From: Macrolepiota albuminosa
Lineage: Eukaryota > Basidiomycota > Agaricomycetes > Agaricales > Agaricaceae
Assembly (NCBI GenBank): GCA_027475525.1
Contig: JAMWFC010000009.1
Span: 186,001 to 250,000 of the forward strand
Length of the DNA stretch: 64,000 nt
Reading direction: 5' to 3'
Part shown: positions 11,752-21,454 of the stretch, piece by piece
How the letters are laid out: each line of letters begins with the position of its first letter
Numbering within the stretch: position 1 is the stretch's first letter
The notes under the pieces: generated by a model
What the model saw: the letters and a program-made list of their open reading frames with translations, nothing else
What the model was told of the DNA's origin: nothing
The model's database searches: none
Program-made: the position numbers and the translations under genes

Positions 11752-11905
11752 TGCCTCTCTCGTAGGAGATCTATCCTGGGCGTTCTCCATCATGTTGAGG
11801 TCCCCGGCCATGACATCTACCTTAACTCTGCCTCTCTCGTAGGAGATCTATCCTGGGCGTTCTCCATCATGTTGAGGTCCCCGGCCATGACATCTACCTT
11901 AACTC
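11752..11905. repeat. 77-bp tandem direct duplication (assembly junction)
   Basis: Copies start at 11752 and 11829, inside the LINE endonuclease region. Confidence 0.85.
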
Positions 11906-11963
11906 TGGGTTATCTGTAAAGAAGTTATTCAGTGTAAGCCAGAAGTTTCCATTATCTTGGCCG

Positions 11964-12117
11964 TCACTTTCAGTGATGTTCGGTGCGTACACTGCAAAAA
12001 AATTGATTGATTCCTTTGTCTCGGGACAATCACCTTCAATTCACTTTCAGTGATGTTCGGTGCGTACACTGCAAAAAAATTGATTGATTCCTTTGTCTCG
12101 GGACAATCACCTTCAAT
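11964..12117. repeat. 77-bp tandem direct duplication (assembly junction)
   Basis: Copies start at 11964 and 12041. It truncates the longest endonuclease frame of the LINE. Confidence 0.85.
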
Positions 12118-12541
12118 CCCACACCTCGGACTTTCAATAGATTTTTTTTCAACACTACTACTACTCCTCGTTTTCCAGATGGGTTCTCTGGGTCAGGGGA
12201 GTGGAAAATTTTCAATCTCTTACCAAAGAGCTGCTTCACCTCTTCCTTCCGTCCATCTGACAGGTGGGTCTCCTCGACCGATAGAATTCCAATTTTCTTT
12301 TTGTCTTTCGGTACTTGATTTACATGGTTCCATTTGTTTTCAGATCTAGGTGCTCCGGTTGTTCCAAAGTCCCTTCTTTCAAAAGAGCCTATACGCAAAG
12401 CTACATTGTTATGCTTGCGAGATGGCAATCTCGTGGTGTGGGTATCTGTTGACTTCCATGAAACTCGGCTGGAGCAGATAACTGGTCGTTCTATTTGGCC
12501 TTCTGGTTCAGGGGCTGCTATCAATGGTGAGGAGCTCTCTT

Positions 12542-15318
12542 AGTTATTATCCTCTACTGATGATTTCTCGTCTAAAATAGTTCTACAGGGAGCAGGTTGT
12601 GATATTTACTTCATTTCTGATTGAGCCTTGGCCTTGTATTGTGCGCTGCTGGGCGTTATCATCTTCTGCGCCACCACTGATGCTGTTAGTTACACGGATG
12701 GTGAATAGTCCTCCGAACTCCAGGTCTCGGGAGCGTTTGAGTCTTTGTATGGAAGATAAGGAGACGAGGGTGTGTGCGGGACGTTGTGTTGTTCATTTGG
12801 TTCAGTTGGGGATCCACCTCCGTATTTCTCATTTCCGGTGACTAGGGCTGGAGTGGTGGCGAACTCTCTTAGCCCTTCAGAAAAAGGGAGGTGCGAGCCA
12901 TTGCAGATAATCTTACCTTGTTGTGTATATATTGTTGTTGATGTAGTTGATAAGACTTACGAAGTAGTCAACCGTGCTATCTCGAAGTGAAAGCATTTCC
13001 CAAACCTTCAGGGGGGACTTTGCGTTGAGGTTATGGCAGTCTTGCGGGATTAGCTGCTTTTGACTCTTTGCTCAAGCAGGACTGCTGCACGGCATCTTTC
13101 TCTATTTTTTTGTAGACTGCCGTTTTTGTCCTACGACTTGGTTCCATTACTACATGTACCATGTATGGCTAATATGTTTCGGTCATTTCCCTGTTCTTTG
13201 TGTCATATACTACCAGAAAAACCCACTTGCTGTGCATGGTAGCACTCTATGGATTCCTCATCATGAACAATGTTAACTTCCAACTAGTTCTGTTATCTTC
13301 AGGGTGTGATTTTCAAATAGAGTTTTGTAAGAAGATTCCAGACACAAAGCCATTGATCTTTTACACAATATATCAAGGTCTATACTACTGTAATATAGTC
13401 CAATAGTTCACAAAAGGAAAGAAGGAATTTAGTTGAACTTTGCATGCGATGTTGCCAACAATACCAGGAAAATGAGAAAAGCAGATTCAATCAACTTGTT
13501 CTAGATTTAGTTATTACTAGAGATACTAACTAAACTTTCTGAGAGTCGTGCTAGTATAAGTATAAGAGATAGTGTATCCAGAATTTTGAGGTGTGAGGTG
13601 TTTGTTATGTTAAAATGTTTAATCTATTTTACCATGCTAGAGCGGAGATGAAATTGGCTGCTTGGTTAGTGTTATGATATGTGATAGAATTTTTGAAACT
13701 TACAACTTTTGAGACATGCTCAACATAACAACACATCCACCACTAGTGTTATGATATGTGATAGAATTTTTGAAACTTACAACTTTTGAGACATGCTCAA
13801 CATAACAACACATCCACCACTCCTAACTCAGTGCAGGTGTGTCAAAACCATAGAAAACATATTGTAATTGAACTTACTCAGCTGACAGCAAAAACTCAAT
13901 CAGCAAGAAAAGTACAGTTCAACATTGGTGAGAATAAACACTGAGTGCAGGGAACAATATTCTTTGGCAAAAAAAAAACAGTAAGTAAAAATAATCCAAC
14001 TGATTTCAAATATTTATTTAAATATTTACAAGAAAAAATATTGTAACCAAATTTTTAATGGTACTTGATCTGATGCTATTGAATGCATTGCAGAGGGCTG
14101 TATTAGTTATTCCTGAGTCTAAGAACCAGAGTAAGCCTCCTGTGGCAATTTATTCGATTATTCTTTTAAGTTCAGTTAAAATTTTTTTCTATAATTTTAA
14201 CAAACAAAATTCTGAAATTAATTGGATTATGTTTACTGTGTTTTTACAAATTTTCTATTATTTTGACAAAAACATATAAATAAAATTTTGAAATCAATTG
14301 GATTACAGTGCAGTAACCTTTCTTGAGACACCAACATATAACAAGTGAATTAAGAACTAAATTTTCAAGAATATAAATAAACTTTGAACTATGCAGACAT
14401 ATGGGTAGGTTACTTAGGAAGATATCTATGCATTTATATCAATATCTGAAGGATGTTAAGTAGTTATAAAAAGGTGAATACCACTGCTGGCACCAGATTG
14501 TGTTTCCATTGGAAAAATTAGAAAAGAAAGCTGTCATGCAATTTCCAATGTGTCAATTTTCAAAAGAAAAAGGCACTTTCCTTTGTTGAATGACTTTTTT
14601 TGTGGAAATTAATACATCAGAAATAGCATATCAGCTTTCTTTTACACTTTTTTCACTGGAAACACTTTCCAGTATCAGCAGTGTACGGTGGGGGTCCGAA
14701 ATGAATGTCACAAGTAGAATTAAGTTGTGTCAATGATGTGTCACACTTGAGAAGTACTCACCACTGTCATCATTATAGAGGTTCAAATCTTGCTCTGATT
14801 GTCTATGTATATGCATCAAATGTACATATTCGTATACACCTTCAAGGCTATATGATAGAATCAAGATAATTAGATTAAGAAAAGTACAAGGTTGAAAAAA
14901 ATAAAGTTGATTTGATATCAAATTTAGTGAAATCAGTACGTCTTTATCCATATTCATTGCAATACTCATACAATGCACCTCAAACTTTGATATCACTTAA
15001 ATAGTGTGTATTTGCAGTTCTGTACTTACAATATGTAGATAATCTGTGAAGAACTCCAGTCGCTAGATGAATTGTCCCAAGGAAGATTACTACGCTGTAT
15101 TTTTAGATTGTTTAAATTTGATGACGCTTGATTATCCATGATTGTGTTTAGTGCAAGTGTTTCATAATATTTGGTCTTGTATATCACGCATCTCTCTTTC
15201 TTTGACTCCCATCATTGACGTACTATACGATCATCTCTACCATAACATTTGCTCACTCATCTTCCATTATCAATTAACACTTATCAGTTCTTTTATATTT
15301 GCAGTATTTTGAGCCTCT
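12542..15318. other. No confident gene; AT-rich from 13.4 kb
   Basis: 12542-13000 may be upstream (ORF1-side) sequence of the LINE but shows no recognisable domain. From about 13400 to 15300 the sequence is AT-rich with one 77-bp duplication and no supported exon. Open frames here have the biased composition expected of AT-rich intergenic DNA. Confidence 0.5.
13667..13820. repeat. 77-bp tandem direct duplication (assembly junction)
   Basis: Copies start at 13667 and 13744. Confidence 0.85.
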
Positions 15319-18079
15319 ATGCCTGCATCTCACCGTCATCCACGCATACTTAATAAAACATTTTCATCCTACTCGTGGTTCACTGATGCACTACTTGTAA
15401 CGGAAGATCTTCCTTTGCGATATGGAGAAGATACGTTGGTACACGTATGTTGTACTGACAGTTTCCATGTTGTCAGTGATCTGATTTCTTGCTTTATATT
15501 CGTTTTCAGAAACTTGTCAAATGTATATCCAATGAGGAGTGTAAGCCTGTGGAAGTGCACAAAGACGACCAGTTTTCGCTTTTTCGTGCCTTTATGAACA
15601 GTCAAGAAGTCACGTTGGTTCCTGAAAAAACATTGCTGGATGCCCGGTTCAAAGTGCTTATGGCATATCGTGTACTTGATGTATACAAGTGTTGCCGTTT
15701 CCGATTAACAAAGAAGTTTTACCTCCAATTGTTGGTTCTTCTCAATTACCACCAACTTCTTTCATTGGAAACATGTCGATTGCGGATAACAACGTGCCTC
15801 GACTGGTTCAAAATAATCCTTTAATCGTTGCACCTATTCCTTCACAACCGACCTCATTTATTAATAGTATAACAGTTGCAGATACCATGTCTGTTACTGA
15901 CAACAGTTCTCCTTCTATGATATCTGAGCCTGCAGATATAATCGACGATATTACCCGTTCTCAGTCTGTGGACAACCCTTCGTATCTTATGGTTGCTCAC
16001 AGCCCATACAGTGAATTATCTTAATTATATTTACTCAGTTTATTATGCATTCTCATGCTCATTATTGTTGATAGATTCACCTCATTCCCCCTTATCATCC
16101 AATTGGTCTTTCTCAGACGAGTCCGACACCATCGTACGTTCGATCCAGGAAGTTTCTGTTAGTACTACAAAGAAACGTACCAAACCGATATACCGTACCC
16201 CGCATACCAAACGAAGAAGTACACGCCGTAAAGGTCATGCTAATGCTACTGCACCTCAGCGTCCTTCGAGTATATCAAGTACTACATATCAGAAACGCAG
16301 TAAGTTTAATATTGTGGTCAAATATTCTGGAAAATTACCTTCCTCGTATAAAGGCGTTGCTAAGCCGACTACCCTCATCGATTTGACACTTGAAGACACT
16401 GTAATTTTCTGTTCATGCTGCTTGATTATCGATGGCCTGATTGTTTTCTTTTTCTTTTTTTTTAAAAAAAAAAATCTAGATTTCGAAGACGATGATATTG
16501 ACCTGTCTAGCATCGTCACTTTCGTTGTTGGGGATCGTCCCGTTGAGTATCCTGTTTACGGTACAAATTGCACTTATAAATTTACTCCACAATTTCATGT
16601 ATATCATGTTAATTGGTCTGTTTGTGCTTAACTTACGCTTGACTAGCTCAAAGAGGATCTTACATGGTTCTATTCACTCGACAAATCCGTGATTTGAGGT
16701 TTATCTCAACCATCTTTGGTTAAAGTCATGGCACTTGCTGATTTTTACGATTCGACCAATTGTACCATTGCTGAGCAACTGAAAACGCATTCTGCTGTTT
16801 TAATGAAGGCATGCAATGTTTCTGACAAGGGATTCAACGAATCCATCTTGTCGTCTGTATGCAATATCCATAGTGTCACTACTATCCACGGTATGTTATC
16901 ATACTTGTGATGCGTACTTTCACTGAAATTTTATGATCAGATTTCACTTTATTGGATACTAACCGTACACGCAAAGGATCGCCTCGTGATCTTTTTGTTG
17001 CTGCTTCTTCTACGCCTTCGCGTGCAATCAGCGCACTCTACATGCCCGCTAATCGTGATCCATTCCCCTTACTACCTATATCTGGCGATTGGTATGCGTG
17101 GTCACAAGTTAATGGTCAGTCTTCTTATTGCAGATCTATTGACCAATATCTGCTTTCCGACATGCATTGGGCAATCACGTCCACTGGTTCGGCCCATCAT
17201 TATTGGCACATAGACTCCAACGGATTTGGCACATTTATAAAGGTGGAGACAGGCATAAAATTGTGGTATATCGCAAGACCAAAGTCTGGGTCGTTCCAGG
17301 ACTTTGCCACTGTTGATATATTTACCAACAAATATATATCACACCAATTCAACGAGGACTTATGGGATATAGAAGTTGTGGTGTTAGAACCTGGCAATAT
17401 CTTGTAAGTTTGTTCATACATTCATATCCTTATCTTGTGTTAAAAATTAACAATTAGCATAATGCGACCTAACTTACCGCATTGTGTTGTAACACCTATT
17501 TCATTGATTTGTTTGGGAGGTCACTATTATCTTGCTTCGACTCTGATGGACTCCATTATTGGAATGTATCACCATTTTGTAGGCAGCAACGTTCTTACCA
17601 ACACCGACCACGGAATAGCCTCGCATGCTCTATTAGTTCGTATGCTGGTGTATTATTACCAGTACTTCAAGTGTTCATACAACAGCGTCATTGGTGTGTT
17701 TATTTTATTCTCTTATTTATTTTTACACTGCTATATTAACTGTTTAGATCGCAAATATCCTCATATACCGGATACGAGTACTTGGGACGGTTCTTTAGCA
17801 TTGTTTTCTCTTTGCAACTATTTCGAGCTTTACAGTGCACTTATCAACTGGAATTACGCGGATCATCAAAAGGATAGTCAGGCCTTTGAAGCCTCCATCA
17901 AGAACTGGTCAAGGGCACGTAAAATAGTTTATTGGTATTTCCGTACACACAGCCTTCACGGTACTGGTCGTTCCATAACTGGGTATGAGGCATTTCAAGA
18001 TGTTTATGCAGTGTTTCTGGCGCATCAGGCACATGTCCTTATATTGTTGAAGAAGGCAGCTTATACTTTGGGTTTTTAA
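15319..18079 (+). CDS. JmjC-domain protein of agaricomycete type (frame disrupted near 15680)
   Basis: This is a multi-exon plus-strand gene. Exon 1 is 15319-15444 (gt at 15445, cag at 15507-15509) and exon 2 starts at 15510. A Ser/Lys/Arg-rich middle (KKRTKPIYRTPHTKRRSTRR near 16170-16230) looks nuclear. The JmjC core is around 17060-17570: HHYWHIDSNGFGTF supplies the HxD iron ligands and, after the intron ending just before 17460, LPHCVVTP supplies the distal His, with GNILIMRP and CLGGHYYLASTLMDS as family-typical strands. This predicts an Fe(II)/2-oxoglutarate hydroxylase or demethylase fold; the substrate is unknown. The last exon begins after tttag near 17748 and ends at 18079. The clearly coding frame shifts near 15680 without room for an intron, so this copy is either a pseudogene or carries a sequence error. 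Confidence 0.7.
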
Positions 18080-18088
18080 GGCGATACT

Positions 18089-18850
18089 ATGAAATTGATA
18101 GACCCGACAACTATATGTTTATCTGTGTGTAAATGTATGAGGGATGGTCCTGGATGGGATGCATTTAAACATATGACAATACTTTCATCTCAACGTTCGT
18201 TCTATTGGCCTGGCACAACTTACGACGTTGTTGTTTCTTCATGCCAATTTTACAGTTCGTACTCGCTTCTTCGTCATTCAAAGTTGTATGACAATAATTT
18301 TCAGATAATGTCCCGCTCGATGGCTTGGTTTATGGAGACAGGGAAATGTCATCCGAGCTGGGGTTTTCTCTTGCCCATATCTCGACTCGACTTGACATGG
18401 CTTGGTTTATGGAGACAGGGAAATGTCATCCGAGCTGGGGTTTTCTCTTGCCCATATCTCGACTCGACTTGACTCTATCAAGCATGATAATGACGCAGGT
18501 TTGTATAACGGGCTCATTTACTCCACTGGTTGTGAATCGGATGATAGCAATGATGATGAGTCAAGCGACCAGGATGTAGACGATGCAGGCATGCACCAGT
18601 CTTCAGATTCCACCTCTTCTGATTCAAATTCGTCACACTCCGCTCCTAAAGTAAATGTATCCTGTTCCACTGGTAAACGTCGCCGCTTGTCATCTGATAC
18701 ATTAGACACTATTTCCCGTTCAGGTAAGTATTTATTTCCATTGTATTATTTGTCGTCAATTGCTTATCGGTGTTCATTCATCGAACATACAGTTCGTCCA
18801 CGATTGCTGTCGCCTTCTGAGACCAGTCAAAGCTCTCATACCCCGTAATC
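18089..18850 (+). pseudogene. Possible 3' exons or duplicate tail of the JmjC gene
   Basis: After the stop at 18079 coding-like peptide continues in broken frames: a Cys/Trp-containing stretch to about 18290, then an acidic Ser-rich stretch at 18530-18720 (SDDSNDDESSDQDVDD, then KRRRL). Acidic Ser-rich tails are common in nuclear proteins, so these may be further exons of the upstream gene in another splice form, or a decayed neighbour. Two 77-bp assembly duplications (18320, 18803) interrupt it. Confidence 0.3.
18320..18473. repeat. 77-bp tandem direct duplication (assembly junction)
   Basis: Copies start at 18320 and 18397. It gives two overlapping near-identical peptides in different frames. 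Confidence 0.85.
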
Positions 18851-18956
18851 CGCAATAATATTTTCAACCCCACTCCACAATTGCTGTCGCCTTCTGAGAC
18901 CAGTCAAAGCTCTCATACCCCGTAATCCGCAATAATATTTTCAACCCCACAAAGTA
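18803..18956. repeat. 77-bp tandem direct duplication (assembly junction)
   Basis: Copies start at 18803 and 18880. Confidence 0.85.
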
Positions 18957-18994
18957 CGTTTCTTGTAGATAATTATAGGTTCATAACTCATAAT

Positions 18995-19865
18995 TGTCAC
19001 GACCCCCTCCCTCCGGGCCCACCCCGGGACACCCCCGGAACACCATCCGGGACCCTCCCTCCGACCCCACAGGACACGCCCCGCCATCACGACCGCCGAC
19101 ACCGCCATCACGCGCATCAGGACCGCCATCAACCGCCACCGATCGCCATCAGCCAGCCCCCGGGACCCCTGCATCACAGACCCCGGGATCAACCGCCATC
19201 GACGATCGGATCACGCGGCTCGCATCAAGCCATCACGCATCACGCCCCACGCATCACGACTCCCTCCGCGCCAATTGATCGCGCGCTCCCCACGCGCGAT
19301 CCCGGTACGCACCCCCTGCCGCTACTCAATAACCCCCGGAACCCATCCCAGACATCCCGGAACCCCGAGACCCGGCCCCGTAGTACTTATAGCGTAGTTC
19401 CTTGTTGTATTCGCTAGTCTTGATATTGCATAACTGTTACTTGGATATTGCGTGCCCTTTTGTTTGACTGGTACGCCTCGTTTGGTACGCTTCGACTGGC
19501 ACGCCTTAGCATTCGCGTGCTATAAGTTTGGTACGCACTTCGCGACTCTTAAGTTACTAACTTGGTCTCGTCTTAGAACCTCCGGTTCACGACTCGACCC
19601 CCTCTAACTCCCAGCCACTTTCATCCAAAGTTACTAACTTGGTCTCGTCTTAGAACCTCCGGTTCACGACTCGACCCCCTCTAACTCCCAGCCACTTTCA
19701 TCCAAAACCCCGGACTCTAGTCCCCTCTCCCGGGATTACCCTGTCCTCGTCTTGAACCCCGGAGTCCCAGCCCCGGAGTTCCAGACACCCGAGTATCCGT
19801 AGATCAAGTCCGCATCGTAAGGGCGTCGCTTTCCCGGAAAGCCCCCGATTCAGCGGAACCTGACA
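18995..19865. mobile_element. Solo LTR, family A copy 2
   Basis: It has the same TGTCA...TGACA termini and internal order as 8406-9154. It is flanked by a perfect 5-bp target duplication (ATAAT at 18990-18994 and 19866-19870). The apparent length of 871 bp includes a 77-bp assembly duplication at 19551-19704, so the real length is about 794 bp. No internal coding domain is present. Confidence 0.9.
19551..19704. repeat. 77-bp tandem direct duplication (assembly junction)
   Basis: Copies start at 19551 and 19628, inside the solo LTR. The sister LTR at 8.4-9.15 kb has this segment only once, which supports an artefact. Confidence 0.9.
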
Positions 19866-19942
19866 ATAATTTGATATAAAAATAGCAATATTTGAGCTTT
19901 ATTATACTTATACTATTATAATACGATAATTTTTTTTGGTGC

Positions 19943-20042
19943 NNNNNNNNNNNNNNNNNNNNNNNNNNNNNNNNNNNNNNNNNNNNNNNNNNNNNNNNNN
20001 NNNNNNNNNNNNNNNNNNNNNNNNNNNNNNNNNNNNNNNNNN
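19943..20042. other. Scaffold gap of 100 N
   Basis: There are exactly 100 ambiguous bases, the usual placeholder for a gap of unknown length. It lies between the solo LTR and the 5' flank of the Gypsy element. Confidence 0.98.
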
Positions 20043-20051
20043 CTGCTAAAA

Positions 20052-20205
20052 CAACCAAGATGTTCAGTGACATTAAGTATGACTTTAGTGAACACTCACT
20101 CACTTATACAAAAATAACCATATGCGGTCAACCAAGATGTTCAGTGACATTAAGTATGACTTTAGTGAACACTCACTCACTTATACAAAAATAACCATAT
20201 GCGGT
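20052..20205. repeat. 77-bp tandem direct duplication (assembly junction)
   Basis: Copies start at 20052 and 20129, immediately right of the N gap. Confidence 0.85.
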
Positions 20206-20286
20206 TGATATTTCCTCTCAACATCACTTCATATACGTTTATTTTTTTTGGTGTATAACGTTGAACAACGTCTTCACACAACATCC

Positions 20287-20334
20287 ATGTCTGAACTTCC
20301 ACACGTTGATGATATACAGTATTGGCACCCACGC
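20287..20334 (+). pseudogene. 5' piece of an unknown exon split by the Gypsy insertion
   Basis: An ATG at 20287 opens a 16-codon frame (MSELPHVDDIQYWHPR) that runs exactly to the left LTR edge. After the element and one copy of the ACGC duplication are removed, the frame continues without interruption at 31771. I do not recognise the protein. The gene is presumably inactivated by the insertion. Confidence 0.55.
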
Positions 20335-21285
20335 TGATGACGCCCAAAGTTTTGGTCAGCAACAAATGTAGCAGTAGTGTTACCGGACCAAGAGCTTGCG
20401 TTGGGCGCGCTAAAAGTAATATGAGGAGTCCCGGGCAGGTCCCAGAGAACGCGCCTAAGAAAATGAGAAAAGTCGGTAACGGGGTCGGCAAGTGTCAAGC
20501 GCTAAGGTAAAGCGCCTAAGGAAATGCGGTAAGTGAAGACGGCAAGGGTGAGCGGCAAGAGCACGATAAGCTTAGCAAAGTTCTAAGCGTCGATAATGCC
20601 TGCCGTAGTTGCAAGGCGCGAGTATGTCGAGTGTTGGCGAGCGTCTGCAACTGCCGATGAGTTTGACGTTGCCGACCGTAGCGTAAATGAGCTCTTGAGC
20701 GTAAGGGAGACTGAGGAAAGGGGAGTAAACTGTGGTCTATTGTTCTGATCATGGATGTACAAGTCGGTAAGTAATATATATACTACAAGGAGTTCACCGT
20801 CGCCAGTGACCAACCATCGCCAAAGTGCGGTAAACTGGAAAATTTCATAGGGGTAGCTCCAACGGTTTCCGATCCCTACCGTCCTTTGAGGACCCTTGGC
20901 GCCACCAGGCGGCAGATCGCGGTGCTAAACCATCAATCCATCACCCTTCTGTCTGTCAGAACACCTAAGCGACGTTGGGCGCCAAATCGAGACGGTAAGC
21001 GGTGTCAGACGCCAAGGTCAAACGCTAAGCTGTCCGTCAGTTTTTGATAGATCATCAAGCTTCTCGCTAAGCGCTGTCGTCAGTGACTGATGCCATCTGT
21101 CAGTTGTCATTCCTGCTGCCGTCGGCGCTATCATTGATTGGATCTGCTTCTTGCCGTGCGCGGCCGTCAGAAATGGCTTAAAATAGGTAGAACGCGTGCG
21201 CTAAGTTCGGGACGAGTGCGGCAAGGTTTCCGGAGCCGGTGCCGAGCCTGCCGTTGATGCGCCTAACCTGTATAGGGTCCTATCA
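20335..21285 (-). repeat. Gypsy 3' LTR (951 bp)
   Basis: On the minus strand it begins TGATAGGACCC at 21285 and ends GGGCGTCATCA at 20335, giving inverted termini TGAT/ATCA. It is nearly identical to 30816-31766. On the plus strand its right edge lies 169 bp upstream of the antisense gene's ATG, so this LTR may act as a divergent promoter. Confidence 0.95.
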
Positions 21286-21300
21286 TCTCCCCCCAACTGA
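21286..21300 (-). promoter_or_regulatory. Polypurine tract
   Basis: On the minus strand TTGGGGGGAGA directly precedes the TGAT start of the 3' LTR, the expected site of plus-strand DNA priming. Confidence 0.8.
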
Positions 21301-21454
21301 AAAATTGACTGTCCTCAGTCACCAAATAAGGCTACTGTTACCGTTTTTGTGACAAGTGGCCCGTGCGTTCTTGAGATTTGGTTTATAGTCCTGGCGCATG
21401 AGTTTGGACTTCGTCTCTCCTCCACATTTTTACCTGGCGCTCTATTAAAAAAAT

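Larger units (their letters stand above)
9170..12541 (-). pseudogene. Non-LTR retrotransposon (LINE, L1/Tad-like) ORF2 relic
   Basis: Read on the minus strand, an AP-endonuclease-like N-terminus lies at about 12524-11540. It has VEETHLS (the ETH motif), then VMAGDLNMMENAQDR near 11890-11800, then GTDHSLI near 11560. A charged linker follows (11266-10800), with LQLSNNSSAPELDGIPYQF near 10720-10660 as the start of the reverse transcriptase. NLFADDTTT at about 10540-10510 is the FADD catalytic motif. A C-terminal HIITECSR region occurs near 9440-9410. Frames are broken repeatedly, and five tandem duplications fall inside it (four of 77 bp at 10304, 10801, 11752 and 11964, one of 29 bp at 10055), so part of the fragmentation is artefact and part real decay. 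No target-site duplication or poly-A tail was located. Confidence 0.75.

Noticed and set aside
12050..12543. Plus-strand frames of 99 and 69 aa
   Set aside because: They are antisense to the LINE endonuclease region and lack any independent support.
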